The notes below the pieces were generated by a model. The model was not told where the DNA came from and made no database searches. It worked only from the letters and a program-made list of their open reading frames with translations. The translations under genes were made by a program, and so were the position numbers. From an uncultured Clostridia bacterium (GTDB lineage Bacteria; Bacillota; Clostridia; Oscillospirales; Oscillospiraceae), in NCBI GenBank assembly GCA_946539175.1, contig CAMNHH010000002.1, forward strand, positions 1 through 44,963: a stretch of 44,963 nt of DNA. Direction: 5' to 3'. Below, piece by piece: positions 32,165 through 41,509 of this stretch; positions within the stretch are counted from its first letter, which is position 1; each line of letters begins with the position of its first letter.

Positions 32165-34216
32165 TTACGGCTGGACCGCTTCCGCGGACTCCGACTCGCT
32201 GGGCCCGGGCTCGCTGCCGGACTCGCTGGGCGCCTCACTGGAGGAGGGCTCCGGCTCCTCGCTGGTGCTGGGAACCGGGACCGGACCCAGGGACAGGGTG
32301 ATGGTCACGGTGCTGCCGGGCAGCACCTCGGTTCCGGCCTCGGGAGACTGGGAGATGACCTGCCCCGCGGGAACGGTGCTGCTGTAGTCGGATCTCGTCT
32401 GGGCCACCAAGCCAAGGCCGCTGAGGGCGGTGGCGGCGGAATTCTCCGTCTGGCCCGCCAGGCTGGGGAGCTTGACGGTCTGCTTGCCCTTGGAGATCAC
32501 CACCGTTACCGTCTCTCCCTCCTCCAGCTCCGTGCCGGCCTCGGGAGACTGGGAGATCACGTAGCCCACCGGAACGGTGCTGCTGTAATCCTCCCGGCTC
32601 TGGATCTCCAGGCCGCGGCTCTTGACGGAGGCGGTGGCGTTGGACAGGGAGGCCCCCTCCACGTTGGGCACCTTGGTGGTTTTGACCTCCTTGCCCAGGC
32701 TGATGAACACCGTTACCACCTGGCCGTTTTTCAGCTCCGTGCCGGCCTCGGGATCCGTGCGGGTGACGTGGTCCACGGGGACCGTATCGCTGTACTCCCG
32801 GTCTGTCAGCACCGTGAGCTCGATCTCCAGGGCCTTCAGCAGGGTGTTGGCATTTTCGGCGGAATAGCCCTCCAGGGGCGGCATGGTGTCGGTCTGCTCG
32901 CCCATGGAGATATAGACGAAGATCTCGGTGCCCGGCGGGACCCTCTCGCCGTTGGCGGGCCGCTGATCGCAGATCACGCCCGCAGGATATTTGTCGTTGT
33001 AGACGTAGGAGCTCTCGTTCTCCACCAGCTTCAGATTGGGGTAGTTCTTCTTCAGCTCGTCGTCCCAGAGGGAGCCGATGAGCTGGGGCACAAACTGCTC
33101 CCCGACGGTGGTGGCGGGGGCCGTGCTTTCGGCGGGAGCCGTGGTTCCCGTCTGCCCGCCGCTCTGGCCCAGCAGCAGGATCAGCAGTCCCACCAGCGCA
33201 ATGGCGGCCAGACAGATGGCCACGATCATCCACACCCGGCGGCGCTTTTCCTCCCGGTCCTGCCGCTCATACTCCCGCTCCAGCTCCTTCTGCCGGACAG
33301 CCTGGTTCTGGGGCTTGGAGGTCTGGGCCCGGGGGGCGCCGGAGAGCGGTCCCGCCGCGGCGGTCTTGGGCAGGAAGGTGAAGCGGATGGCAGGGTTCTT
33401 GCGGAATTCCTCCATGTCCTTCAGCATATCCGTCACAGAGGCGTAACGGATGTTGATGTCGGAGCACATGGCGTGCATGGTGATCTGCTCCAGGCCGGTG
33501 GGGATGTCCCCGTTCAGCAGGGAGGGCGACAGGGGCGTGCCGTTGATGTGCTGGATGGCCACGCTGACCGGGGTCTCGCCGTCGTAGGGAGGCCGGCCCG
33601 TGAGCATCTCGTACATGACGACGCCCAGGGAATAGATGTCGGAGCGGTTATCCACCCGGGCTCCTCGGGCCTGCTCAGGGGAGATGTAATGCACTGAGCC
33701 CAGAGCCTCCTTGGTCAGCGTGTTCTGGGCGGAGGCGATGCGGGCGATGCCGAAGTCGGCCACCTTGACGCTGCCGTCCTTCAGGATCATCACGTTGTGG
33801 GGCTTGATGTCCCGGTGGATGATGCCCCGGCTGTGGGCGTGCTCCAGGGCCTTGGCGATCTGCATGGAGAAGTGCAGGGTCTCCCGCCAGGAAAGTGGGG
33901 CCCGCTGGTCCATGTACTGCTTCAGGGTGATGCCGTCGATGAGCTCCATGACGATATAGTCCAGCCCGTCGTTTTTGGAGACGTCATAGACGCTGACGAT
34001 ATTGGGATGGGAAAGCATCGCGACAGCCTGGGATTCCCCGTGGAAGCGGCGGCGGAACTCCGCGTCGTTGAGATAGTCGTCCTTCAGGATCTTGACGGCC
34101 ACCAGCCGGTTCAGCCGATGGTCCATGGCCTTGTAGACCACCGCCATGCCGCCGACGCCGATGACCTCCAGGATCTCATAGCGCCCGTCCAGCAGCTTGC
34201 CGATATATTTTTCCAT
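32165..34216 (-). CDS. pknB: PASTA-domain Ser/Thr protein kinase
   Basis: This membrane kinase (PrkC/PknB/Stk1 type) senses muropeptides or lipid II and phosphorylates cell-wall and translation proteins. The 683-residue product has a kinase domain at about 13-265 with GVGGMAVVYKA, Lys42, HRDIKPHN (134-141), DFG (154-156) and a TLTKEALGS activation loop. A basic juxtamembrane segment and one membrane helix at about 329-350 follow, then four extracellular PASTA repeats and a Ser/Glu/Pro-rich tail. PASTA repeats 3 and 4 are nearly identical around DYSSTVP and VISQSPEAGTE, a sign of recent repeat duplication or conversion. The gene is directly downstream of its phosphatase stp. Confidence 0.97.
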   Translation of the reverse strand: MEKYIGKLLDGRYEILEVIGVGGMAVVYKAMDHRLNRLVAVKILKDDYLNDAEFRRRFHGESQAVAMLSHPNIVSVYDVSKNDGLDYIVMELIDGITLKQYMDQRAPLSWRETLHFSMQIAKALEHAHSRGIIHRDIKPHNVMILKDGSVKVADFGIARIASAQNTLTKEALGSVHYISPEQARGARVDNRSDIYSLGVVMYEMLTGRPPYDGETPVSVAIQHINGTPLSPSLLNGDIPTGLEQITMHAMCSDINIRYASVTDMLKDMEEFRKNPAIRFTFLPKTAAAGPLSGAPRAQTSKPQNQAVRQKELEREYERQDREEKRRRVWMIVAICLAAIALVGLLILLLGQSGGQTGTTAPAESTAPATTVGEQFVPQLIGSLWDDELKKNYPNLKLVENESSYVYNDKYPAGVICDQRPANGERVPPGTEIFVYISMGEQTDTMPPLEGYSAENANTLLKALEIELTVLTDREYSDTVPVDHVTRTDPEAGTELKNGQVVTVFISLGKEVKTTKVPNVEGASLSNATASVKSRGLEIQSREDYSSTVPVGYVISQSPEAGTELEEGETVTVVISKGKQTVKLPSLAGQTENSAATALSGLGLVAQTRSDYSSTVPAGQVISQSPEAGTEVLPGSTVTITLSLGPVPVPSTSEEPEPSSSEAPSESGSEPGPSESESAEAVQP

Positions 34217-34235
34217 GTTGATTCTCCCTTCTGCT

Positions 34236-34967
34236 TCAGCAGGCGATGAGCACGGCGGTCACGTTGTCCGGCGCGCCCCGGTCCTTGGCGATGCCCAAAA
34301 GGCGCTGGCAGCAATCCTGCTTGTTGACGCCGTGGATCACTTCAAACAGAAGCTCCTGATCCGCTAAGTGATTGGTCAGACCGTCGCTGCACAGCAGGAT
34401 GCAGTCTCCGGCCCGCAGGGAGGCGGTATAGAGGTCGCATTCCACCGCCTGCTCCGTGCCGATGGCACGGGTGATGAAGTTCTTGCCGGGATAGGTCTTG
34501 GCCTGCTCGGAGCTGAGCTCGCCCCGCTGGACCATCAGCTCCACCAGAGAGTGGTCCACGGTGACCCGCTGGATCCCCTGGCGGTTCATCAAATAGCCCC
34601 GGCTGTCGCCCACGTTGGCGAAATAGGCCCGCTTGCCCAGGATCAGCACCGCCACCAGGGTGGTGCCCATTCCCTTCATATCCTCATTGAGCTGGGCGTT
34701 CTCATAGACCGCGGTATTGGCGATGGACACGGCGGTACGCAGCAGGTAATCCGCCTGGTCCTGGCTCATGCCGGAGCGGTAGCCCCGCTTGAGCTCCTCG
34801 GCAAAAACCTCCGCGGCCAGACGGCTGGCCACGTTGCCGGAGCGGGCGCCGCCCATGCCGTCGCATACCACAGCCGCCAGGTCGTGAGCGCCCAGCTTCT
34901 GCAACAGATAATAGTCCTGATTCTGGGTCCTCACAAGACCCGGATCGGTCAGGCCCCAAACTTCCAT
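34236..34967 (-). CDS. stp: PP2C-family Ser/Thr protein phosphatase
   Basis: This Mn2+-dependent phosphatase (PrpC/Stp) reverses phosphorylation by the adjacent PASTA kinase. The 243-residue product has the PP2C metal-binding motifs RTQNQDYY, VVCDGMGGARSG, FANVGDSRGYL, LLCSDGLTNHL and GAPDNVTAVL. I start at the ATG at 34967 because AAAGGAG lies nine bases upstream. The frame extends to 35000 without a ribosome site. It is followed by pknB after 19 bases. Confidence 0.97.
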   Translation of the reverse strand: MEVWGLTDPGLVRTQNQDYYLLQKLGAHDLAAVVCDGMGGARSGNVASRLAAEVFAEELKRGYRSGMSQDQADYLLRTAVSIANTAVYENAQLNEDMKGMGTTLVAVLILGKRAYFANVGDSRGYLMNRQGIQRVTVDHSLVELMVQRGELSSEQAKTYPGKNFITRAIGTEQAVECDLYTASLRAGDCILLCSDGLTNHLADQELLFEVIHGVNKQDCCQRLLGIAKDRGAPDNVTAVLIAC

Positions 34968-35012
34968 TCGCTGTGGCTCCTTTCTCTGGTGATCTGACAA
35001 ACAGAAATCCCC

Positions 35013-35029
35013 GGACAGCAGAGCTGTCC
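35013..35029 (-). terminator. small hairpin after rlmN
   Basis: GGACAGC pairs perfectly with GCTGTCC around three bases immediately after the rlmN stop. Only GGGGATTTCTG follows, so it is a weak attenuator at best within the operon. Confidence 0.3.
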
Positions 35030-36052
35030 TTATTGGGCGTTCCGGTATTTTCTTCGTAATTGGCCGCAGGAGGCGTCGATGTCGCTGCCCAGGGTGCGGC
35101 GGACCGTACAGGCCACCCCCGCCTCCTCCAGAAGCTTCTGGAAGCGCAGCACGGCGGCCCGGTCGCTGGGCTTCAGGGGGCTCTCCTCCACGTTATTCAG
35201 AGGGATCAGATTGACGTGGGCCGGAAGGCCCTTCAGCCGCTTCAGCAGCAGCCGGGCCGTCTCGGGACTGTCGTTCACGTCCCGAATCATGGCGTACTCA
35301 AAGGAGATCCGGCGGCCGGTTTTCTCGTAGTAGCTGCGGCAGGCCGCCAGCAGCTCCTCCACGGGCCAGCGGCGGTTCACCGGCATGATCTTGCTGCGGG
35401 TCTCGTCGTCCGGCGCGTGGAGGCTCACGGAGAGGGTCAGCTGCAGCCTGCTCTCCGCCAGCTCCAGGATCCTGGGGACGATGCCGCAGGTGGACAGGCT
35501 GATGTGGCGCATGCCGATGTTCATGCCTTCCTCGCTGTTCACCAGCTCCAGGAAGCGGCAGACGTTGTCGAAATTGTCCAGGGGCTCTCCGATGCCCATC
35601 AGGACGATGTTGGAGACGCTCTGGCCGGAGTCCAGCTCCGTGAAAAGCACCTCGTCCAGCATTTCCCCGGCCGAGAGCTTCCGCACCAGGCCGCCGATGG
35701 TGGAGGCGCAGAAGGCGCAGCCCATGGGACAGCCCACCTCGGAGGAGATGCACACCGTATTGCCGTGGTGGTACTTCATCAGCACCGTCTCCACGCAGTT
35801 GCCGTCGTGGAGCTGCCAGAGGTACTTCACGGTGCCGTCCAGCCTCGATTCCTGGCGGCGCACCGGTACGGGGGCCGTCAGGAGCCATTGCTCCGCCAGT
35901 CGCTCCCGCAGAGCCTTGGGCAGATCCGTCATTTCTTCAAAGGAGCGGACCCCCCGGTGCAGCCAGGTATAGACCTGTTTCGCCCGGAAGGCAGGCTGGT
36001 CACCCAGGGCGGTCTTCAGTTCGGAAAGGGTCAGATTTTTGATCTCATTCAT
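35030..36052 (-). CDS. rlmN: 23S rRNA (adenine2503-C2)-methyltransferase RlmN
   Basis: RlmN is a radical-SAM enzyme that methylates C2 of A2503 in 23S rRNA and of A37 in some tRNAs. The 340-residue product has an N-terminal HhH-like domain (AFRAKQVYTWLHRG), the radical-SAM cluster cysteines C108, C112 and C115 in CPMGCAFC, the GIGEPL segment and the C-terminal resolving cysteine in ASCGQLRRK. The ATG overlaps the rsmB stop by four bases. It lacks anything that would mark it as the resistance enzyme Cfr. Confidence 0.97.
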   Translation of the reverse strand: MNEIKNLTLSELKTALGDQPAFRAKQVYTWLHRGVRSFEEMTDLPKALRERLAEQWLLTAPVPVRRQESRLDGTVKYLWQLHDGNCVETVLMKYHHGNTVCISSEVGCPMGCAFCASTIGGLVRKLSAGEMLDEVLFTELDSGQSVSNIVLMGIGEPLDNFDNVCRFLELVNSEEGMNIGMRHISLSTCGIVPRILELAESRLQLTLSVSLHAPDDETRSKIMPVNRRWPVEELLAACRSYYEKTGRRISFEYAMIRDVNDSPETARLLLKRLKGLPAHVNLIPLNNVEESPLKPSDRAAVLRFQKLLEEAGVACTVRRTLGSDIDASCGQLRRKYRNAQ

Positions 36053-37350
36053 CTTTTTCTCAGTTTCGCGATGAAGAACCCGTCGGTCCCCTCTGTGCAG
36101 GGCAGCAGGGTCTTCATACCGCTTTCGATCCGGCCCAGGCCGGGAAGCTCCAGGGGCTCCGGGCCGAATTCCGGGTGCTCCGCCAGAAAGGCGGAGACCA
36201 CTTCCTCGTTTTCCCGGCGCAGCAGGGTGCAGGTGCTGTAGACCAGCAGACCGCCGGGGCGCAGATGGCTGGCCTGGGCCTCCAGGATCCGGCGCTGCAC
36301 CGCCGGCAGGCCCTCCAGAGGCGCCAGCTCCTTGTAACGGATATCCGGCTTCTTCCGGATGACCCCCAGGCCGGAGCAGGGCACGTCGGCAATGATCCGG
36401 TCAAAGGCTCCGGCCCAATCGGGGTTGGGCACAGAGGCGTCCTGCAGCCGGACCTGAATGGCGTCCAGCCCCAGGCGCTCCGATCCGGCCCGGATCAGAT
36501 CCAGCTTATGCGGATGGATGTCGCAGCAGACCAGGGTCCCCTCGTTCTTCATATCGATGGCGGCGCTCACGCTCTTGCCGCCGGGCGCGGCGCAGCAGTC
36601 CAGCACCCTGTCTCCCGGCGCGGGGGCCAGGGCCAGGACCGCCAGCCGGGCAGCCGGGTCCTGGACGTAAAAACGGCCGTCCCGGAAGGCTTCGGTCTGC
36701 TCCGGACCGCCGCCGCTCACCGTGACGCAGTCCGGCAGCCAGGGATGGGGCTCCGCGGCAAGTCCCTCCTGCCGGATCAGATCCGAGATCAGGGCCTGGC
36801 AGGAGGTACGCAGGGTATTGGTCTGCAGGAAGACGCCGGGGGCCTCGTTGTGGCAGCGGAGCAGGGGCTCCAGCAGCGTCTCCCCCACGTTCGCCCGCAG
36901 CAGCTCCACCAGCTGCCCGGGATGGCTGTAGCGCAGGGAAAGCTCCCGGGGCAGCTCCAGCCGGGAGGGGTCCCGGAGCATGGCCCGCAGCACCCCGTTC
37001 ACCAGGCCGGCGGCCCTGGGATTTGCCAGGCGCTTGGCCTGCTCCACCGCCTCGTTCACCACGGCGGAGGGGGGCAGCTTGTCGAAAAAGCGGAGCTGGC
37101 ACAGGGCCAGCCGCAGAATATCCAGCACCGCGGGCTGGAGCCGGCTCGGTTTATCCTTGAGATAGCGGGAGATCCACTCGTCCAGCAGCAGGCGATTTTG
37201 CGTCACAGCAGCGCACAGGCGGGTAGCCAGCGCGGCGTCCCGTCGGTCCAGCCGATCCCGGGCCAGCTGCTGCTTCAGAGCCGCGTCCAGCCAGGCGTTG
37301 TTCTTGCGGCATGCGATGAGAACGGATAAGGCGGTGTCTCTTGCTGACAT
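36049..37350 (-). CDS. rsmB: 16S rRNA (cytosine967-C5)-methyltransferase RsmB
   Basis: RsmB methylates C967 of 16S rRNA. The 433-residue product has an N-terminal NusB-like RNA-binding domain (about 1-140, ending DKLPPSAVVNEAVEQAK) and a SAM-dependent methyltransferase domain with LDCCAAPGGKS. The two cysteines of the family are present in ADVPCSGLG and VYSTCTL. AAGGAG precedes the ATG. It lies between fmt (35-base gap) and rlmN (four-base overlap). A DUF116 or peptidase gene often found here is absent. Confidence 0.97.
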   Translation of the reverse strand: MSARDTALSVLIACRKNNAWLDAALKQQLARDRLDRRDAALATRLCAAVTQNRLLLDEWISRYLKDKPSRLQPAVLDILRLALCQLRFFDKLPPSAVVNEAVEQAKRLANPRAAGLVNGVLRAMLRDPSRLELPRELSLRYSHPGQLVELLRANVGETLLEPLLRCHNEAPGVFLQTNTLRTSCQALISDLIRQEGLAAEPHPWLPDCVTVSGGGPEQTEAFRDGRFYVQDPAARLAVLALAPAPGDRVLDCCAAPGGKSVSAAIDMKNEGTLVCCDIHPHKLDLIRAGSERLGLDAIQVRLQDASVPNPDWAGAFDRIIADVPCSGLGVIRKKPDIRYKELAPLEGLPAVQRRILEAQASHLRPGGLLVYSTCTLLRRENEEVVSAFLAEHPEFGPEPLELPGLGRIESGMKTLLPCTEGTDGFFIAKLRKR

Positions 37351-37385
37351 AGGCGCTCCTTGATCGGCGCAGGGGCCGATGGGAA

Positions 37386-38318
37386 TCAGTCCCTGGGGGA
37401 TGTTGAAAGTTCAATGGGATGGCCCCGGAAGTAGTCGGCGGCGGGCATGGCCTTGCCGCCGGGGGCCTGGAGGCGGGTGATCAGCACGGCGCCGTCACCG
37501 CAGGCCACCGCCAGGCCCTGCCTGGTGAGGGCCAGCAGGGTGCCGGGGGCAGCCGGCTCCTCCACGGCGCAGGGACGGGCCTCCCAGAGCTTGAACGCCG
37601 TGCCGCCCAGATTTGCCGTGGCGGCGGGCCAGGGATTCAGACCCCGGATCTGGGCCAGGATGGCCCGGGCGGGCCGGGTCCAGTCCACAGGGGACAGCTC
37701 CTTGGTGAGCATGGGGGCGTAGCTGGCCAGGGCGGGATCCTGGGGTCTGCGGGTGACGGTCCCGGCGTCGATGGCGGCCAGAGTGTCCCGCAGCAGGGCC
37801 GCGCCGATGGGCGCCAGGCGCTCCATCAGCTCCCCTGCGGTCTCATACGCGCCGATGGGGGTCCGGCGGACGTCGATGATGTCCCCCTCGTCCATGCCGG
37901 CGTTCATATACATGGCGGTGACGCCGGTCTCGGGCAGATCCCGCAGGACCGCCCACTGGACCGGGGCGGAGCCCCGCAGGGCGGGCAGGATACTGCCGTG
38001 GATGTTGACGCAGCCCTTGGGGGGAATGTCCAGCACCCGCTGGGGCAGGAGCTTGCCGTAGGCCACGGCGATGATCAGATCCGGGGCCAGGGCCTTCAGC
38101 TCCTCATAGACCCCGTCGTCCTTGAACGTGGCGGGCTGGTACACCGGCAGGCCGTGGGCCAGGGCCAGGGTCTTTACCTCGGAGGGGATCAGCTTCATGC
38201 CCCGGTTCTTGGGAGTGTCGGGCTTGGTATAGACGGCGACCACCTGATGCTCTGTCTCCAGCACGGCCGCCAGGCAGGCGGCGGCGAAAGCGGGGGTGCC
38301 CATGAACACAACGTTCAT
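37386..38318 (-). CDS. fmt: methionyl-tRNA formyltransferase
   Basis: Fmt formylates initiator Met-tRNA using 10-formyl-tetrahydrofolate. The 310-residue product has the N-terminal VVFMGTPAFA, the catalytic region VNIHGSILPALRGSAPVQWAVL and GVTAMYMNAGMDEGDI, and a C-terminal OB-like domain. The ATG overlaps the def stop by four bases, with GGAGGACGG upstream. Fmt and Def act at opposite ends of N-formyl-methionine metabolism and are co-transcribed here. Confidence 0.98.
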   Translation of the reverse strand: MNVVFMGTPAFAAACLAAVLETEHQVVAVYTKPDTPKNRGMKLIPSEVKTLALAHGLPVYQPATFKDDGVYEELKALAPDLIIAVAYGKLLPQRVLDIPPKGCVNIHGSILPALRGSAPVQWAVLRDLPETGVTAMYMNAGMDEGDIIDVRRTPIGAYETAGELMERLAPIGAALLRDTLAAIDAGTVTRRPQDPALASYAPMLTKELSPVDWTRPARAILAQIRGLNPWPAATANLGGTAFKLWEARPCAVEEPAAPGTLLALTRQGLAVACGDGAVLITRLQAPGGKAMPAADYFRGHPIELSTSPRD

Positions 38319-38812
38319 TCGCCGTCCTCCGCGTTCTGGTTCATCAGCTCCTCGTACTCCTCCTCGGTCAGCATCCGGTAGGCCTTCTCGGTATACAGGT
38401 GCCCGTCCAGGTGCTCCAGCTCGTGGCAGAAGCAGCGCGCGATCAGATCCTCGCCCTCATATTCGTACCAGTCCCCGTGGCGATCCTGGGCCTCCACCCG
38501 GACCTTCCGGGGACGCTTCACCAGGCCGTAGCGCTCGGGAACGCTGAGACAGCCCTCCAGACCGTCCTGCTCCCCCTCCTGCTCCAGGATGCGGGGATTG
38601 ATCAGCTCAATGATCTCTTCTCCCAGGTCCACCACCACGACCCGGCGCAGGACCCCCACCTGGGGGGCCGCCAGACCCACGCCGTTGGCATGGACCACGG
38701 TATCCTTCATATCGTCGATCAGCGTGGCAAGGCGCTCGTCAAAGGCCGTTACGGGACGGCAGACCTTGTTCAGAGTGGAATTTCCCTCGGTGAGGATGTT
38801 TCTCAGTGCCAT
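38315..38812 (-). CDS. def: peptide deformylase
   Basis: Deformylase removes the formyl group from nascent proteins with a metal ion. The 165-residue product has motif 1 GVGLAAPQVG, motif 2 EGCLSVP with the metal-binding Cys, and motif 3 HELEHLDG. The HExxH is intact, though most family members have Asp rather than Glu at the fourth position. AGGAGAAC precedes the ATG, and the priA stop lies inside that ribosome site. It is followed by fmt. Confidence 0.97.
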   Translation of the reverse strand: MALRNILTEGNSTLNKVCRPVTAFDERLATLIDDMKDTVVHANGVGLAAPQVGVLRRVVVVDLGEEIIELINPRILEQEGEQDGLEGCLSVPERYGLVKRPRKVRVEAQDRHGDWYEYEGEDLIARCFCHELEHLDGHLYTEKAYRMLTEEEYEELMNQNAEDGE

Positions 38813-38821
38813 AGTGTTCTC

Positions 38822-41275
38822 CTATTCGTAGCCGTTCACGTCCACGTAGACCGTAACGCCCCTGGTCTCCTTTTCCCTGGAGAATTGCTTCACCAGGACC
38901 GCCAGCTCCAGCCGCAGGGGCTTGGAGTTGGCGCAGAGCAGGGTCAGACGGAAACGGAATTTGTTGTTGATTTTTGCGACGTATGCGGGAGCCGGGCCCA
39001 ACAGGTCCGTCAGCTGCCCCTTGAGCCCCGCCTGCTCCAGCTGCTGCCAGAGGCGCCGGGCAAAGCGGGCGGCGCAGTCCTCCACATGCCGCTCCGGAAA
39101 GCCCACAAAGCCGATCAGGAGCTGGTCACAGAAGGGCGGGCAGTTCCGCAGGCGGCGCAGGGGCAGCTCCGCCTCGTAGAAGCTGTCATAGTCCTGGGCT
39201 GCGGCCTGCCGCAGCACCGCGTTGCGGGGGGTCAGCGTCTGGATGATGGCGGCGCCGGGCTTCTCCCCCCGGCCGGAGCGGCCCACCACCTGGGTGATCA
39301 GCGCGAAGGTGGTCTCGGCGGAGCGGTAATTGTCCACGTAGAGGGAGGCGTCCGCGTCCACCACGCCCACCAGGGTCACGTCGGGGAAGTTCAGCCCCTT
39401 GGCCACCATCTGGGTGCCGATCAGGACGGAAACGTCCTCGTTGGCAAAGCGGCTCAGCACCGCCTCGTGGGGATTGGTGGGGGTGATGGTATCCGCGTCC
39501 ATCCGCAGCAGCTTTGCCTCCGGCAGCAGCTTCTGCAGATCATATTCCAGCTGCTGGGTCCCGACGCCAACCCGCTTGAGATGGCCGCCGCATTCGGGGC
39601 AGCGCTCATAGGCCGGCTGGGAGTGGCCGCAGTAGTGGCACATGAGCCGCTGGTTCACCATATGATAGGTGAGATTTACGCTGCAGCGGGGGCAAGCGGG
39701 CACGAAGCCGCAGTCCACGCAGAGGATCAGGCGGTTGCTGCCCCGGCGGTTCAGCAGCAGGATGGATTTCTCCCGGCGGGCCATCCGCTCCCGGATGGCC
39801 TCCAGAAGTCTGCCGCTGACGGCGGTGGCGTTGCCCTCCAGCAGCTCCTGCTTCATATCCACCAGCTCCACCTCGGGCAGAGCCCGGCCGTTGTAGCGGG
39901 CGGGCAGCCTGTAGAGGCTGTAGTCCCCCCGCCGGGCATGGTACATGGTCTCCACGCTGGGGGTGGCGGAGCCCAGCAGCACCAGGGCTCCCTCCCGGCT
40001 GCCCCGGTACAGGGCGATCTCCCTGGCATGGTAGCGGGGACTGTTTTCCGATTTATAGGTGTGCTCCTGCTCCTCGTCCACCACGATGAGCCCCAGCTTG
40101 TCCAGGGGGGCGAAGACGGAGGAACGGGTGCCCACCACCACCCGGGCGTCGCCCCGGGCAATGCGCTTGTATTCGTCGTAGCGCTCCCCCACCCGCAGAC
40201 CGCTGTGGAGCACCGCAATCTCCGAGCCGAAGCAGGCGGAGAACAGGCTCAGCAGCTGGGGGGTCAGGGCGATCTCCGGCACCATCAGCAGGGCGCTTCT
40301 GCCCAGGGACAGGCAGCGGCGGATCAGATTGATATACACCGCCGTCTTGCCGGAGCCGGTGACGCCGTAGAGCAGAGCCGCGCCGGGGGCTTTCTGCTCC
40401 AGACGGGCGCTGAGCTCCCGGAAGACCCGCTCCTGGTCCCGGGTCAGGGCGAATTCCGTGTCCCCCTCATAGGGGGCGATCCGGGTCCGGCGCAGCACTT
40501 CCCGGGCCGTGATTTGCACAAGGCCCGCCCGCTCCAGGGCGCGGAGGGTGGGCATGGAGGCCCCGGTGAAATACTGCAGCTCCTTTTGGGAGATGACGCC
40601 CACGGTGCTCATCAGCTCCAGAACGGAGCGCTGCATGGGGGCGCTTTTGCCCCTGGCCCGCAGGTGCTCCCGGATTTGCGCGGGATCCGCGCACAGCTCC
40701 AGGATCAGCTCTGTTTTATCGCTGCTGCGCCGCTGCAGCTCGGTATCGGCCCGGAGCCAGCCCCGGTCCCGGAGCCGACGCAGGGCCTCCGTGATCACGG
40801 GACCGCTGCCGCACTGCCGGTAGAGGGCGTCGTCCCGCAGACGGCCGCCGCTGTCCCAAATCAGACGGACCAGCTTCTCCTGCACCGGCTCCGCCGCAAG
40901 TCTGGCCTCCCAATCCTCCGGCAGCCCGGCCAGGGAGAAGACCTCCCGGCTCTGCAGCCAGAGGCCTGCCGGGAGCATGGCCCGAACGGCTTCATAGAGG
41001 GTGCAGAAATAGCGTTCCCGGACGAAGGCGGCCAGCCGCAGCATCTGCCCGGAAAGCACAGGGGCAGGGTCCAGCAGCTCCCGCACGGATTTCAGCTCCG
41101 GCCCCTCCCCCGGCTCCAGGGCCAGGATAACGCCCTCCCTGAGCCGGTCACCCGGGCCGAAGGGCACGCTGACCCGGCAGCCGGGGCGTGCCGCCGACAG
41201 GGCGGCGGGCAGCAGGTAGCTGTAGGGCTTGTCGATGGCGTAGATCAGCCCGTCCAGGGCGATTTTGGCAATCAT
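38822..41275 (-). CDS. priA: primosomal replication helicase PriA
   Basis: PriA reloads the replisome at stalled forks. The 817-residue product has the N-terminal 3'-DNA-binding domain (ALDGLIYAIDKPYSYLLP), the DEAD-type helicase with Walker A GVTGSGKTAVYI and the DEEQEHTYK box. A zinc-binding insert with four cysteine pairs follows (CVDCG, CPRCS, CHYCG, CPECG), and then helicase motifs IGTQMVAKGLNFPDV and QVVGRSGRG. The ATG has no Shine-Dalgarno-like bases, but homology fixes the start, so initiation may depend on ribosomes leaving rpoZ 26 bases upstream. Confidence 0.97.
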   Translation of the reverse strand: MIAKIALDGLIYAIDKPYSYLLPAALSAARPGCRVSVPFGPGDRLREGVILALEPGEGPELKSVRELLDPAPVLSGQMLRLAAFVRERYFCTLYEAVRAMLPAGLWLQSREVFSLAGLPEDWEARLAAEPVQEKLVRLIWDSGGRLRDDALYRQCGSGPVITEALRRLRDRGWLRADTELQRRSSDKTELILELCADPAQIREHLRARGKSAPMQRSVLELMSTVGVISQKELQYFTGASMPTLRALERAGLVQITAREVLRRTRIAPYEGDTEFALTRDQERVFRELSARLEQKAPGAALLYGVTGSGKTAVYINLIRRCLSLGRSALLMVPEIALTPQLLSLFSACFGSEIAVLHSGLRVGERYDEYKRIARGDARVVVGTRSSVFAPLDKLGLIVVDEEQEHTYKSENSPRYHAREIALYRGSREGALVLLGSATPSVETMYHARRGDYSLYRLPARYNGRALPEVELVDMKQELLEGNATAVSGRLLEAIRERMARREKSILLLNRRGSNRLILCVDCGFVPACPRCSVNLTYHMVNQRLMCHYCGHSQPAYERCPECGGHLKRVGVGTQQLEYDLQKLLPEAKLLRMDADTITPTNPHEAVLSRFANEDVSVLIGTQMVAKGLNFPDVTLVGVVDADASLYVDNYRSAETTFALITQVVGRSGRGEKPGAAIIQTLTPRNAVLRQAAAQDYDSFYEAELPLRRLRNCPPFCDQLLIGFVGFPERHVEDCAARFARRLWQQLEQAGLKGQLTDLLGPAPAYVAKINNKFRFRLTLLCANSKPLRLELAVLVKQFSREKETRGVTVYVDVNGYE

Positions 41276-41301
41276 GGAACGAAAGCCGCGCCGGCAAACG
41301 C

Positions 41302-41508
41302 TCAGCGCAGGTATTCCTTTTTGACCTCGGCGGCCAGCTTGCCGTCGGCCACCTCACGGATGGCCAGAGTCACGGGCTTTTCCGCCAGAGGCTCACCGAA
41401 CTCTCTGGACTCGATGGCGATCTGCCGGGCCCGGCGGGCCACCACGTTCACCAGAAGATAGCGGCTGTCAATGTGTTTCAAAAGCTCGCTCATAGGGGGA
41501 TAAAGCAT
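41302..41508 (-). CDS. rpoZ: RNA polymerase omega subunit
   Basis: Omega helps assemble the core RNA polymerase. The 68-residue product has the family core LLKHIDSRYLLVNVVARRARQIA and the C-terminal EKPVTLAIREVADGKL. AAGGAGG lies nine bases before the ATG, inside the end of gmk, and the gmk stop is one base away. The order gmk-rpoZ-priA is the usual firmicute arrangement, here without coaBC between them. Confidence 0.95.
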   Translation of the reverse strand: MLYPPMSELLKHIDSRYLLVNVVARRARQIAIESREFGEPLAEKPVTLAIREVADGKLAAEVKKEYLR

Positions 41509-41509
41509 A

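Noticed and set aside
32165-33100. Direct repeats in this stretch as a possible CRISPR-like array
   Set aside because: They are PASTA domain repeats in frame within pknB, with no constant repeat/spacer lengths.
35030-36052. Cfr-type resistance methyltransferase
   Set aside because: The gene sits in the conserved housekeeping position after rsmB and has the RlmN N-terminal layout and motifs.
38399-41461. Plus-strand open frame of 1020 codons over def, priA and rpoZ
   Set aside because: It crosses three well-identified genes on the other strand and has no motif or ribosome site.
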